The notes below the pieces were generated by a model. It searched no databases. It had not been told where the DNA came from and saw only the letters and a list, made by a program, of their open reading frames with translations. DNA of 64,000 nucleotides from the NCBI GenBank assembly GCA_963715045.1, contig CAVQRC010000008.1:62001-126000 (forward strand), read 5' to 3'. Shown here one piece after another: positions 26,015 to 35,477 of the stretch (the stretch's first letter is position 1; each line of letters begins with the position of its first letter). Both the position numbers and the translations under genes were made by a program. This DNA comes from CAVQRC01 sp963715045 (lineage in GTDB: Bacteria > Planctomycetota > Planctomycetia > Pirellulales > Lacipirellulaceae).

Positions 26015-28573
26015 ATGCCCAACATGGATCGCAATCACCGTTCTTCTGGAGCTTGTGCCTCGACCGTGACTACTCCTCGCTCATCGTGCGATGCGGTCGT
26101 GACCGCAATGCTGGTCACCTTCACCATCACCGCGTTCGCGCCATTCGCTGTGGCGAATGAATCGTCCGCCGAGCCGCATTGGGCCTTTGAGCCCCTGGCT
26201 GTAGCAGAAGCTCCTCCGTCGAGCGATCGCTGGAGCACCAATGCGATCGACGCGTTCGTGCTCGCCCGACTGAAGGAACGCGGACTGACGCCCAGTTCTG
26301 ACGCCGATCCCACGACCTTGCTGCGAAGGCTCTATCTCGACGTGCTCGGGCTGCCTCCGACAATCGCCGAGATCGACGCCTTCGCTCGCGACAAGTCGCC
26401 CGGGGCATGGACAGCACAGGTGGATCGGGTGTTGGCGAGTCCGCATTTCGGCGAACGTTGGGCTCGGCACTGGCTGGACGTGGTCCGCTTCGCCGAAACG
26501 AACGGTTTCGAAACCAACCGCGAGCGACCCACGGCGTTCTGGTATCGCGACTATGTGATCGCCTCACTCAATGCAGACAAGCCGTACAACGAGTTCGTCC
26601 ACGAGCAGTTGGCTGGCGACGTAACGGGTGCCGAGTTGGGAACCGGCTTTCTTGCCGCCGGTCCCTACGACATTGTCAAGAGTCCGGACATCAGCCTGAC
26701 CTTGACGCAGCGACAGGATGAACTGGCCGATGTCGTGAATACGACCGCCACCACGTTTCTCGCCCTGACGGTCGGCTGCGCACGGTGCCACGACCACAAG
26801 TTCGATCCGATTTCGCAACAAGATTACTACTCGATGCAGGCCGTATTCGCGGGATTCCAACAAGGCGAGCGGGAGATCGCCCGCAAACCCGAACCTCGCG
26901 ACAGTGAACGACGCGCTTTTCTCGAGCGAACGACGCGCCGACTTCAAAGCGAACTTGCCGCGCTGCGTGCTCGAGGAGAACAGCGGTTGCTCGTCTCGGA
27001 ACAGGAACGGGACAACCTGCGGGTTCCGGTCAGCCCGGTGTTCAATGAGGAACGCTTTCCGCCCACGCCGGCAAGATTCGTACGGTTTGTGATTCACGCC
27101 ACGACTGGCGGCGAGCCGTGCCTCGACGAGCTGGCCATCTTCGATGTCGACGGCAACAACGTCGCTCTCGCCGCCCGCGGCAGCGTGGCGACCGCTTCGG
27201 GGACGCTTCCCGGCCACGAGATCCATCGTCTCGAACACGTCAACGACGGGCGGACCGGAAATGCCCGAAGCTGGATATCAAGCACGCCGGGCACGGGCTG
27301 GGTGCAGATCGACTTGCAGAGCGCGCACCGGATCGAGCAGGTGGTGTGGTCCCGCGATCGCCAGCGGCAGTTCACCGATCGGCTCGCGACGGATTATGAG
27401 ATCCAGGTCGCAACGACTGCCGGCGACTGGCAGACCGTCGCCGATGGAAAGGATCGCCGTCCCTATGGCGGACGAACCGCGGAGGAAATCTTTGCCGCTC
27501 TCGACGCACCGGACCGGCACCGCGTGGCGGCCATCCAGGCAGAACTGCCGCCTCTGGAACGAGAGCTGGAGTCGCTGAGCCAGAACTCGATCATGGCCTG
27601 GGTCGGCAACTTCGAGCCGCCTGGCCCCACGAAACTCCTGTATCGTGGCGACCCGCTCGCTCCCCGCGAAACGGTTCCGCCGGCCGTGCTATCCGCATTG
27701 GGTGGTACGCCCATGCCCCTGGATACGCCCGAGCACGAGCGCCGCACCGCACTGGCCGAGTGGCTGACCGGTCCGGCCCGGCCGCTCGCGGCACGCGTGA
27801 TCGTCAATCGCATCTGGCAATATCACTTCGGCACGGGAATCGTCGATACGCCGAGCGACTTCGGCCAGAACGGCACCCGCCCGAGTCATCCACGGCTGCT
27901 CGACTGGCTGGCCGCCGAGCTGGTGCGAAACGACTGGTCGTTGAAACACATTCACCGCTTGATTCTCACCTCGAACACGTACCGCCAGGCGAGCACCCCC
28001 CGAGATACGGCACTCGCCGTCGATTCCGATTCAAGACTGCTGTGGCGGTTTCCGCCGCGGAGGCTCTCCGCCGAGGCGATTCGGGACGCGATCCTGGCAA
28101 CTTCGGGCGTGCTCGATCGCCAGATCGGCGGACCCGGATTCAGTGCGTTCGAAGTCGATCTCGAGAACGTGCGGCATTACTTTCCCAAGAAGGTGTGGGG
28201 GCCGGCCGAGTGGCGACGGATGATCTACATGACGAAAGTGCGGCAGGAGCAGGACGCCGTATTCGGGATCTTCGACTGCCCTGACGGGAACCAGACGACG
28301 CCGCGGCGGAGTCGGTCGACGACGCCCTTGCAGGCCTTGAATCTACTGAACAGTCCGTTCGTGATTCAGCAGGCGGAAGTCGCTGCCGCACGGATTCGCG
28401 GCGAGGCCGGCACCGCGCCCCCGCAACAAGCGGCGTTCGCCTACCAGATGTTCTATGGCCGCGAAGCGGCGAACGACGAGTTGGCGGATGCCGTCTCCTT
28501 GATCGACACCCAGGGCCTGGCCGCGTTGTGCCGCGCGTTGTTCAATACCAATGAGTTTCTATTCCTGTTTTGA
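26015..28573 (+). CDS. DUF1549/DUF1553 exported protein with CxxCH motif and discoidin-like insert
   Basis: Large exported planctomycete protein of the PSCyt2/PSD1 class, normally paired with DUF1501. An ATG at 26015 is proposed; 26024 or 26108 is also possible, with signal LVTFTITAFAPFAVANES. DUF1549 landmarks: LLRRLYLDVLGLPPTIAEID, FGERWARHWLDVVRFAETNG, YRDYVIASLNADKPYNEFV. CARCHDHKFDPISQQDYY gives a heme-type CxxCH. Residues ~360-500 form a discoidin-like (F5/8 C) insert: RFVRFVIHATTGGEPCLDEL to WVQIDLQSAHRIEQVVWSRD. The C-terminal DUF1553 has RVIVNRIWQYHFGTGIVDTP, LLDWLAAELVRNDWSLKHIH and ATTPLQALNLLNSPFV-type sequence. Function is unproven; polysaccharide use or unusual electron transfer is often suggested. 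The DUF1501 gene begins 15 nt downstream. Confidence 0.88.
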   Translation: MPNMDRNHRSSGACASTVTTPRSSCDAVVTAMLVTFTITAFAPFAVANESSAEPHWAFEPLAVAEAPPSSDRWSTNAIDAFVLARLKERGLTPSSDADPTTLLRRLYLDVLGLPPTIAEIDAFARDKSPGAWTAQVDRVLASPHFGERWARHWLDVVRFAETNGFETNRERPTAFWYRDYVIASLNADKPYNEFVHEQLAGDVTGAELGTGFLAAGPYDIVKSPDISLTLTQRQDELADVVNTTATTFLALTVGCARCHDHKFDPISQQDYYSMQAVFAGFQQGEREIARKPEPRDSERRAFLERTTRRLQSELAALRARGEQRLLVSEQERDNLRVPVSPVFNEERFPPTPARFVRFVIHATTGGEPCLDELAIFDVDGNNVALAARGSVATASGTLPGHEIHRLEHVNDGRTGNARSWISSTPGTGWVQIDLQSAHRIEQVVWSRDRQRQFTDRLATDYEIQVATTAGDWQTVADGKDRRPYGGRTAEEIFAALDAPDRHRVAAIQAELPPLERELESLSQNSIMAWVGNFEPPGPTKLLYRGDPLAPRETVPPAVLSALGGTPMPLDTPEHERRTALAEWLTGPARPLAARVIVNRIWQYHFGTGIVDTPSDFGQNGTRPSHPRLLDWLAAELVRNDWSLKHIHRLILTSNTYRQASTPRDTALAVDSDSRLLWRFPPRRLSAEAIRDAILATSGVLDRQIGGPGFSAFEVDLENVRHYFPKKVWGPAEWRRMIYMTKVRQEQDAVFGIFDCPDGNQTTPRRSRSTTPLQALNLLNSPFVIQQAEVAAARIRGEAGTAPPQQAAFAYQMFYGREAANDELADAVSLIDTQGLAALCRALFNTNEFLFLF

Positions 28574-28588
28574 GAACCGCGGATCACG

Positions 28589-30070
28589 ATGACTTCCAAC
28601 TCGACTCAAGCGACCGATCGTCGCAGCTTTCTCTCCTCGACGCGAGACGCATTGAGCAGCATCGCCCTGCTGCACCTGCTCGCCGCGGACGGATTGGTGG
28701 CGGCCACGAGTAGTGACGATCGGCCACGGATTGATCCTGCCCAGCCGCATGCCCCGAGGTTGTCGCACCTGGCCGCCCGGGCAGAGCAGGTGCTGGTGAT
28801 CTTTTGCTCGGGAGCCTGCAGCCATCTCGACACGTTCGACTACAAGCCCGAGCTGATTCGTCGACACAACGAACCGATGCCGGGCGGCAACGACCTGATC
28901 ACGTTTCAGGGCGAGCAGGGCAATCTGCAGCAGAGCCCATGGAAGTTTCGTCCCCGCGGCGAATCGGGCAAGATGATCAGCGACCTCGTGCCACGGCTCG
29001 GCGACCAGGCCGACGAGATGTGTTTCATCCACTCGCTGACCGGCAAGACCAACACGCACGGGCCGGGCGAGAATTTCATGTGTACCGGCTACACGCTCGA
29101 CGGATTTCCCAGCATGGGGGCCTGGGTGACCTACGCGCTCGGTTCGGCAAACGACAACTTGCCCGCCTACGTCGCGATTCCCGATGTGCGGGGCACGCCA
29201 CAGTCAAGCGTGAATTACTGGGGGCCCGGGTTCCTGCCGGCCGCCTTTCAGGGAACCGATTTCAATGCCGTGCAGCCGATTCGCAATCTCGCCCGGCCGC
29301 CGGGGATCGACGCCGCGCGAGATCTCGCGACGAGGCAGTTTCTCGATCGTCAGAATCGGCGACATCTGGAGCATCATCCGGGTGACTCCCAGCTTGCCGC
29401 CCGGATCGCGAGCTATCAACTCGCGGCCAAAATGCAATTGACGGTTCCCGGCGTAGCCGATGTGACGCGCGAGCCGGAATCGGTGATCTCGATGTACGGG
29501 GCCTCGGCGGCCGGAAGCAAGACCGCAGATCTCAAGGCCGCTTACGCCAAGAACTGCATCCTGGCCCGACGCCTGATCGAACAGGGCGTGCGGTTTGTGC
29601 AACTCTTCAACGGAGCCTACCAGACGGGCGGGGAGGGCGTGAGCAACTGGGACGGGCACAAGACGCTCGAGAAGCAGTACCGCGTGCACGGTCAGGTGTT
29701 CGATCAGCCGACGGCCGCGCTCTTGATCGATCTCAAGCAGCGGGGGTTGCTCGAGAAGACGCTGGTCGTGTGGTGCACCGAGTTCGGGCGGATGCCGACA
29801 TTCCAGAAAGGCGCCAGCGGCCGCGACCACAATCCGGCCGGGTTTACGGCGTGGCTGGCCGGAGCCGGTGTGAAAGCGCCGTTCTCATACGGCAGCACGG
29901 ATGAGTTCGGCTATCGGGCGGTCGAGAATGTGGCGACCGTGTACGACTTCCACGCCACGATCCTGCATCTGCTGGGGATCGACCACGAACGGCTTACGTA
30001 TTACCACAACGGGATCGAGCGGCGGCTGACCGACGTACACGGCCACGTCATCGAAGACGTGCTGGCCTGA
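28589..30070 (+). CDS. DUF1501 family protein (alkaline-phosphatase-like fold), exported
   Basis: 493 residues; N-terminus TDRRSFLSSTRDALSSIALL is a Tat-like signal (RR-x-F-L). The family is sulfatase/alkaline-phosphatase-like: VLVIFCSGACSHLDTFDYKP opens the fold, TGKTNTHGPGENFMCTGYTL and GGEGVSNWDGHKTLEKQY lie in the middle, and VVWCTEFGRMPTFQKGASGRDH with a DFHATILHLLGIDHERLTY ending is diagnostic for DUF1501. It is almost always cotranscribed with DUF1549/1553, as here. The catalytic activity is unknown. A 260-bp tandem repeat begins directly after its stop codon. Confidence 0.92.
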   Translation: MTSNSTQATDRRSFLSSTRDALSSIALLHLLAADGLVAATSSDDRPRIDPAQPHAPRLSHLAARAEQVLVIFCSGACSHLDTFDYKPELIRRHNEPMPGGNDLITFQGEQGNLQQSPWKFRPRGESGKMISDLVPRLGDQADEMCFIHSLTGKTNTHGPGENFMCTGYTLDGFPSMGAWVTYALGSANDNLPAYVAIPDVRGTPQSSVNYWGPGFLPAAFQGTDFNAVQPIRNLARPPGIDAARDLATRQFLDRQNRRHLEHHPGDSQLAARIASYQLAAKMQLTVPGVADVTREPESVISMYGASAAGSKTADLKAAYAKNCILARRLIEQGVRFVQLFNGAYQTGGEGVSNWDGHKTLEKQYRVHGQVFDQPTAALLIDLKQRGLLEKTLVVWCTEFGRMPTFQKGASGRDHNPAGFTAWLAGAGVKAPFSYGSTDEFGYRAVENVATVYDFHATILHLLGIDHERLTYYHNGIERRLTDVHGHVIEDVLA

Positions 30071-30868
30071 AGCCGGGCTTCGGCAAAGCCCGGCATTTGG
30101 GACCGGCGGCCCGAATGGTGATGAAGACGGCGGATGGCAGCGGTCGTTGCGGTGTCGTGCTGCGGCAGCAGAATGCCGGGATTTTCTTGCACGCCTGAGA
30201 GCCGCGGCGGTAGGAGCGTTCTCAGTCAGGCGTATCGGGTGTCCGGGCGGTTGGTACACCATCCGGCCGTGGCCGCGCGAAGAAGCCCGGCTGATTGCGT
30301 GCGGGTTCAGAGCGGGCACGCCGCGGAAAAAGCCGGGCTTCGGCAAAGCCCGGCATTTGGGACCGGCGGCCCGAATGGTGATGAAGACGGCGGATGGCAG
30401 CGGTCGTTGCGGTGTCGTGCTGCAGCAGCAGAATGCCGGGATTTTCTTGCACGCCTGAGAGCCGCGGCGGTAGGAGCGTTCTCAGTCAGGCGTATCGGTG
30501 TCCGGGCGGTTGGTACACCATCCGGCCGTGGCCACGCGAAGAAGCCCGGCTTTCGCGTGCGGGTTCAGAGCGGGCACGTCGCGGAAAAGCCGGGCTTCGG
30601 CAAAGCCCGGCATTTGGGACCGGCGGCCCGGATGGTGATGAAGACGGCGTATGGCAGCGGTCGCTGCGGTGTCGTGCTGCAGCAGCAGAATGCCGGGATT
30701 TTCTTGCACGCCTGAGAGCCGCGGCGGTAGGAGCGTTCTCAGTCAGGCGTATCGGGTGTCCGGGCGGTTGGTACACCATCCGGCCGTTGCCGCGCGAAGA
30801 ATCCCGGCTGATTCGCGTGCGGGTTCAGAGCGGGCACGTCACGGAAAAAGCCGGGCTTCGCGGCCGGG
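30071..30868. repeat. Tandem repeat, three ~260-bp units plus a partial fourth
   Basis: Units start at 30071 (260 bp), 30331 (257 bp) and 30588 (261 bp), with a partial copy from 30849. Each begins with AGCCGGGCTTCGGCAAAGCC, a GC-rich hairpin (GCCGGGCTT/AAGCCCGGC), and includes AATGCCGGGATTTTCTTGCA and GTTGGTACACCATCCGGCCG. Differences between copies are few point changes and 1-4-bp indels, so the array is recent or kept uniform. It fills the whole space between the DUF1501 stop and the convergent sulfotransferase. Open frames inside it merely follow the repeat and are not genes. Confidence 0.92.
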
Positions 30869-30896
30869 CAGCTGGTCGAAGAAGCCGGGCTTTGAC

Positions 30897-31707
30897 CTAC
30901 GCCTTGTTGCGGTACAGTTCGGGGCAGACGGCGGCCAGCATCGCATCGCGATCGTTGAGTCGATCGGCGCCGACGAACTCGATCAAGCGGTCGATTTGCG
31001 GTGCGGGATCGCCCACCAGCGTCGGGAAGTCAACTTCGAGAATCTCCATATGACTCTCGTCGCCGAGCTTGCCGAGGATGTCGTCGCGATGCGCCTTGAG
31101 ACCGCGGATCAATTGCTCGTCGGAGTTCTCGGGGCCCCGCGTGCCGAGCCGTTCGATCATTTTCGCCTGTGAAGCAGCGACCTCCTCGAGCGGACGCTTC
31201 ATGAACACGACCTTGTACCGGTGATGCTTGGGCATCGACTTAAGCAGCATCGAGATCACCTTGATCGCCTTGCCTTCGAGTCCTTCCTCGTCGAGCAGTT
31301 CCGGCTTGCTTGGCGATCTTCTTGATGGCTTCCCACTCGTAGTAGCCTTGCGGATTGTCAACGTCGGCCACCCGCTCGCCGTCGGTCTTCGCAGCGATGC
31401 CGCCAGCGACGAGCATCTGCATCATCAGCGACGTGCCGCTGCGGGGAAGGCCCGACACGAGCAGGAACGTCTTGCCGGACCCTGTTTGTCTCTTCGCGGT
31501 GGACAGAGGACGCTCGCGGTCGAGCGTTTCGAGACGCTCCTGATAGGTTGGCATCTCGGGCAGGTCACGCAACACATTCATCCGTTCGTGTTGCTCGCGA
31601 GTCGCCTTCATGACTCGCGGATTTCCGAGTCGCGCGGGCCCGGCCTTCGTGATAACTGTGCCTTCTCTGGCTGATTGAGGTGATTTCGGTACAGCATCGC
31701 CAGCCAT
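30897..31707 (-). CDS. Sulfotransferase-like protein, one frameshift (may be C-terminal part of the upstream protein)
   Basis: PAPS-dependent sulfotransferase-like domain. FLLVSGLPRSGTSLMMQML is the 5'-phosphosulfate-binding loop, followed by GGIAAKTDGERVADVDNPQG and YYEWEAIKKIAKQ. A one-base shift near 31310 leads to PELLDEEGLEGKAIKVISML, YKVVFMKRPLEEVAASQAKM (3'-phosphate region) and DFPTLVGDPAPQIDRLIEFV, the normal end. The preceding part (PRVMKATREQHERMNVLRDL) is helical. In related genomes such a domain can follow TPR repeats in one long protein, and here only a frameshift near 31665 separates it from the TPR part, so one protein is possible. Its stop lies at the edge of the tandem repeat. 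Confidence 0.75.
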
Positions 31708-33639
31708 CGATGAGCCTGGCGATAGTGTTTGCGGAACTTGAGCGCGGTTTTGAACGCGAATTCGGCTCGTTCGTAATCGCCGCTGCGGGCCAGCGCAACA
31801 CCAAGATTGAAGTGGGCAACGGGCGTACGATGAATCAGGCCGACGGCCTCGAGGGCCGCATCGGCAGTCTCCTGATTACGACCCTGTTTGCGGTAGACGG
31901 ACGAGAGCCCCTGGTACGCCATCGCACTGTCCTCGTGGATATCGATCGCCTTTCGAAGGCCCGTTCCGCTAGATCGAACTGGCGGAGCTTCATGTACATC
32001 GCGCCGAGGTTGATGTGCAGACGCGGCAAACGGGCCTGCGAGTGTTCCGCTTGCTCGAACAAGTCGATGGCCGCTTTGGTATGTCCCCATCCCCAGTTGA
32101 ATCCGTCCCAGCATGAGGAGTGCGTTCGCGGGAATGTCGCCGGCTGCGAATGCAAGTCACGGACGATCTTCTCGGCTTGGCGAAAGTAGTTTTCCTTGAA
32201 GTAACATTGGGCCAATTGCATCCAGAATCGCTCCTCCCACGGTCGCAGCCGCACGCACTCTTCGAGCAGATTCTGGGCCGCGGCCATACGGTTGGTCCAC
32301 ATGTAGGTCCGGGCAACGTTGTACTTGGCTTCGATTTCGGCGTTCTCGGCGGCTTTAACCTCGATCGTCGCCGGTGTCTTCGACGTAGCCCAGAGCGACA
32401 AATTGCTGGACGAGGTCGTCCGTGTCTTCGCTGCTGACCTCGGGCTCACCGTCGTGCATTCCGCGATTCGCCTTCCACGTCCTCCCAGGACGGCGATCGT
32501 CTTGACTTCGGGCTCTTCGACGAAGGCTTCGACGAGTGGACGACCGTCCATGTCCTCGCCGATCGGGAGCCCCATCAGGGTGAGGATCGTAGGGCCGATA
32601 TCGATCAGGCTGGCTCCATAGATCCGCTCGTCGACTTTGATTCCCGGGCCTTTCATCGCGAGGATGCCAAACTCGCGATGCCAGATGGCCGGACCGGCCG
32701 GTTCGCGAGGCATCGCCAGGCGGGCGGAGATGTCGCGAATGAAAGCCGTGATCGGAGCAGAGGATGACCGTACAGTCGTCGCCGGCAAGTTCCAGCAATC
32801 GCTCGAGCATCATGTCGTGAAAGCGATACGCGCCTTTCATCACGTCCTTGTAGATTTCGTACTTGTCGTCGGGGATGTTCGCCATTTGTGGTGGATGGAA
32901 CTGCATGAAACGCGTGAGCGAAGTGGTCGATCGTGTCGTAATAGATCGCCGTGAAATCCCACGGTTCCTGCTCCATGATCGCCGTCGCCACGGCATGCGT
33001 GGAGCAGCAGTCGGTAAAGACCTTGGCGAATGCTTGAGGTGGTGATCGTTCGCCTGGTCGATCTCTGTCGGCATGGGGAATGAAGGGAAAGATGTGTTCG
33101 TGGGAGAGTTCCTGCGGCAGAACCTTGAGCGGGGCCAGTTGCGGGACTTTTCTCGACAGGGTGTATCGTGCCCTTGGCGGTCTGCCAGCCCTTTTTCGGC
33201 GTGAACTTGGTGCCGTTGAAGCTATTGGAGACGATCGTCCCGTTGATCGGCTCGGCGGGATGACTGGCCCACCAGCCGACGACGTTGCTCCGCATCCCGA
33301 GCTGATTGAAGATGTTCCACAAGCGCTTTGCACTTGCGACTGGTGCTGCAGTAACGGCCGTGCGCCCTTGCCGGTCGGATTCGGTTCGACGAAGCCATGG
33401 ATGCCGTGCTTGTCGGCCAGCTTGCCGGTCGCGACCGAGTTCCAGAGCATGGGCGAGAGGATCGGCTGAAGTGTGGCCAGGTTACCCATCACGCCTTCGT
33501 TGATGAACTTCTCGAGCGTTGGCAGCAGTCCCTCTTCCAGCAGCGGATCGATGTGCTCCCAGTCAGCCCCGTCCCAGCCGATGAGAAGAATTCTTCGGGA
33601 TGGCGTCACGTTCGAATCTGCATCGATAGGATTCCCCAC
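31665..33639 (-). pseudogene. Alkaline-phosphatase/phosphodiesterase-like protein with TPR repeats, about eight frameshifts
   Basis: The start ATG 33639 gives SRRILLIGWDGADWEHIDPL, with the metal-ligand Asp of type I phosphodiesterases, and LSPMLWNSVATGKLADKHGI, containing the nucleophile region. The protein then continues piecewise in changing frames: MWNIFNQLGMRSNVVGWWAS, WDFTAIYYDTIDHFAHAF (metal Asp/His), AGDDCTVILCSDHGFHS (SDHG metal site), IYGASLIDIGPTILTLMGLP, and four or more TPR units such as NVARTYMWTNRMAAAQNLLE, MAYQGLSSVYRKQGRNQETA and NLGVALARSGDYERAEFAFK. Each fragment is well conserved, yet about eight shifts occur within 2 kb, the densest cluster of breaks here. Either recent decay or poor local sequence quality fits. 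It is likely joined to the sulfotransferase domain. Confidence 0.7.
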
Positions 33640-33807
33640 AAATGATGCCGCTGGACCACAGCGACGGGCGGCACTCCGCGGTGGCTCGCGTGACCAATAG
33701 AAAAGGCCGCCTTGGTCGTGAGGACGGCCTGTCGTAATATCGGTCGCGTTCGGCCGACTGTCCAGGACGATGTCCGCACGACCCGCACGACCGGTTCAGC
33801 CGGAAAA

Positions 33808-33841
33808 GCACCGGCCGCCCCGTTTCCGGAGCGGCCGGTGC
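33808..33841 (-). terminator. Rho-independent terminator of the PEP-CTERM gene
   Basis: Perfect 11-bp stem GCACCGGCCGC/GCGGCCGGTGC with a 12-nt loop, located 46 nt after the stop at 33887. Read on the minus strand it is followed by TTTT. It separates the PEP-CTERM gene from the phosphatase/TPR gene that starts at 33639. Confidence 0.8.
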
Positions 33842-33886
33842 CTTTGATGAGAGCGGTCCTCCTCAAGCTTCGTTCCCGAAGCAATG

Positions 33887-34687
33887 TCAGTTTTCGTTCT
33901 CCTGAGCACGCTCAAGGACCGCCTGGTGGCGGCGACGACGCCACGCCAGCAGGCCCGTCGCGCCCAATGCGAGCAGACCCAGCGAACCCGGCTCGGGAAT
34001 CTGGCCGACTGGCGATCCTCTGACCCGGCATCCCGTACGCCCAGTCCTTAATCGTGATCGAGTTCAACGGCGTACCCGACATCCCAACGCGAACCCATCC
34101 GAAGTGAGTTCCCGCCGCGCTATCGAAACGAACACCGAGACGTAGCCGTCGCCCGCTTCAGTGAACTGGGAGTAGGTGAACCCACCTATGAACGCCAAGC
34201 GTTCCGCCGGCGATGAAAGTTCGGCGTCGCAGCGCTCACCGGCTCACCGATCGGCATGTTGTATACGTACGGAAAATATCCAATCGGCGTCCGCCTGGAG
34301 AACCGTAGCCGCAGACGGCCGAAAAAGCCGCCCACGGCGTTATTCGAACCGAACGTGTTGGACAAGCGGAACTCGCGAATGCAGCACCAATGGCTGTACC
34401 CGGAACGTAACCCCCGAAAGTGGTCGGGTCCCGGTAATCACGCCCACGTGGAAAATGCCAGATCATCGACACCGTCCATGTTCAAGTCGAAGAAGGCCCG
34501 TCGACGACGCCGTCGCGTCGCCAACGGCAGCGTCGATCGTCACGTCAGCCGGGTTCTTGTAAGTGATCGCGCCCTCAGCGGTCTCGTGTCCCGCGACAGC
34601 GGTCGCCGCACCGGCAGCCGCATAGCCTGCCCAGCGGGCCTTCTTGATGAGGCTTGCCTTCTCGCGGCGGTTCTTCTGATGACTCAT
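33887..34687 (-). pseudogene. PEP-CTERM sorted extracellular protein, several frameshifts
   Basis: From ATG 34687 the signal region NRREKASLIKKARWAGYAAA ends near AEGAITYKNPADVTIDAAVG, the start of the mature protein. The far end reads VGQIPEPGSLGLLALGATGL followed by LAWRRRRHQ: a PEP motif, a hydrophobic helix and an Arg cluster, the sorting signal cleaved by an exosortase. The middle (about 34020-34470) is spread over different frames with stretches such as TGFFDLNMDGVDDLAFS-like and DPTTFGGYVPGTAIGAAF, so at least two or three shifts are present. The N- and C-termini are clear; the central domain resembles choice-of-anchor or FG-GAP-like exported proteins, but its function is unknown. A strong terminator lies downstream. 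Confidence 0.65.
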
Positions 34688-34971
34688 TAGCTCGAAATCT
34701 CCCTGGTTGTGAAAGCAACGGTTGGCACGGCACGCATGCCCCCCCAGAACTTTGCCGGTAGTACGGATACCTGGTGTGAACCCCTGAAATCTCAGGACGC
34801 CCGAGGTACCCTAGCCGAAAACTCGAAGCCTTCTATTGGAAAAACCGGGCGACGCAACTCGTTGCGGAGAAAACTCGCAAGAAATCGGATTCCCCGGCGG
34901 CGACGGCTGAATTTATTGGGACGGCGTCACCCAGTTCAGCGGCAGAATCACCCTGCGGCAGAGCCGAGCCA

Positions 34972-35466
34972 CTATTGCAACTCGAGGACCAGCGGCAGCT
35001 GCATGTCAGGCGAGACGTCCACTTCGATGCCGCTGGTACCAAAGCGTGTGTAACGGCTGGGAATCAACAGTCTGCCAAGGGACTGCTCTTGAGCGCCGCT
35101 TTGGAGCGCCTGCTGTTGTCCTTCGTAGCACGTGACTCTCACGCGACACCGGGCCGGCAGCACGCCGTCGCCCTCGCTGCGCGTCGTCAGCGTATACGTT
35201 CCGTCGGGGGCGATCGTGGAACGGGCGATTTCACCGCTTCCCAGGGGCTGGAACATGACGCTGCCGAATGTGAGCGGCTGCCCCTGGTAGAGAACGCGTC
35301 CGTGCACCGGTACGCGAACCGGGCCCGCGTCGCAGCCGACGAGCCATGAGGTTCCCAACAGCATGGCGATGCCGCAGAGAATGCGGTTCAATCCCACGGC
35401 GGACTTTGCGATCGCCGTCAAATGCGTGGTCTCCCCGGCGTGCAAATCATGGATCGATGCCCGCAT
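34972..35466 (-). CDS. Small lipoprotein with carboxypeptidase-regulatory-like domain
   Basis: 164 residues if the ATG at 35466 is used; a GTG at 35397 (VGLNRILCGIAML) places the signal peptide at the very N-terminus and may be the true start. The lipobox is WLVGC. The mature part VPVHGRVLYQGQPLTFGSVM and TIAPDGTYTL is the beta-sandwich of transthyretin or carboxypeptidase-regulatory type seen in many planctomycete lipoproteins. It starts 12 nt (or 81 nt) after the DUF1559 stop on the same strand; DUF1559 plus such a lipoprotein is a recurrent pair, suggesting that both serve the same envelope structure. Confidence 0.8.
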   Translation of the reverse strand: MRASIHDLHAGETTHLTAIAKSAVGLNRILCGIAMLLGTSWLVGCDAGPVRVPVHGRVLYQGQPLTFGSVMFQPLGSGEIARSTIAPDGTYTLTTRSEGDGVLPARCRVRVTCYEGQQQALQSGAQEQSLGRLLIPSRYTRFGTSGIEVDVSPDMQLPLVLELQ

Positions 35467-35477
35467 CGCAGGATGGG

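Noticed and set aside
30134..31053. Overlapping open frames inside the 260-bp tandem repeat
   Set aside because: They merely follow the repeat period in several frames and have no protein-like composition or start signals.
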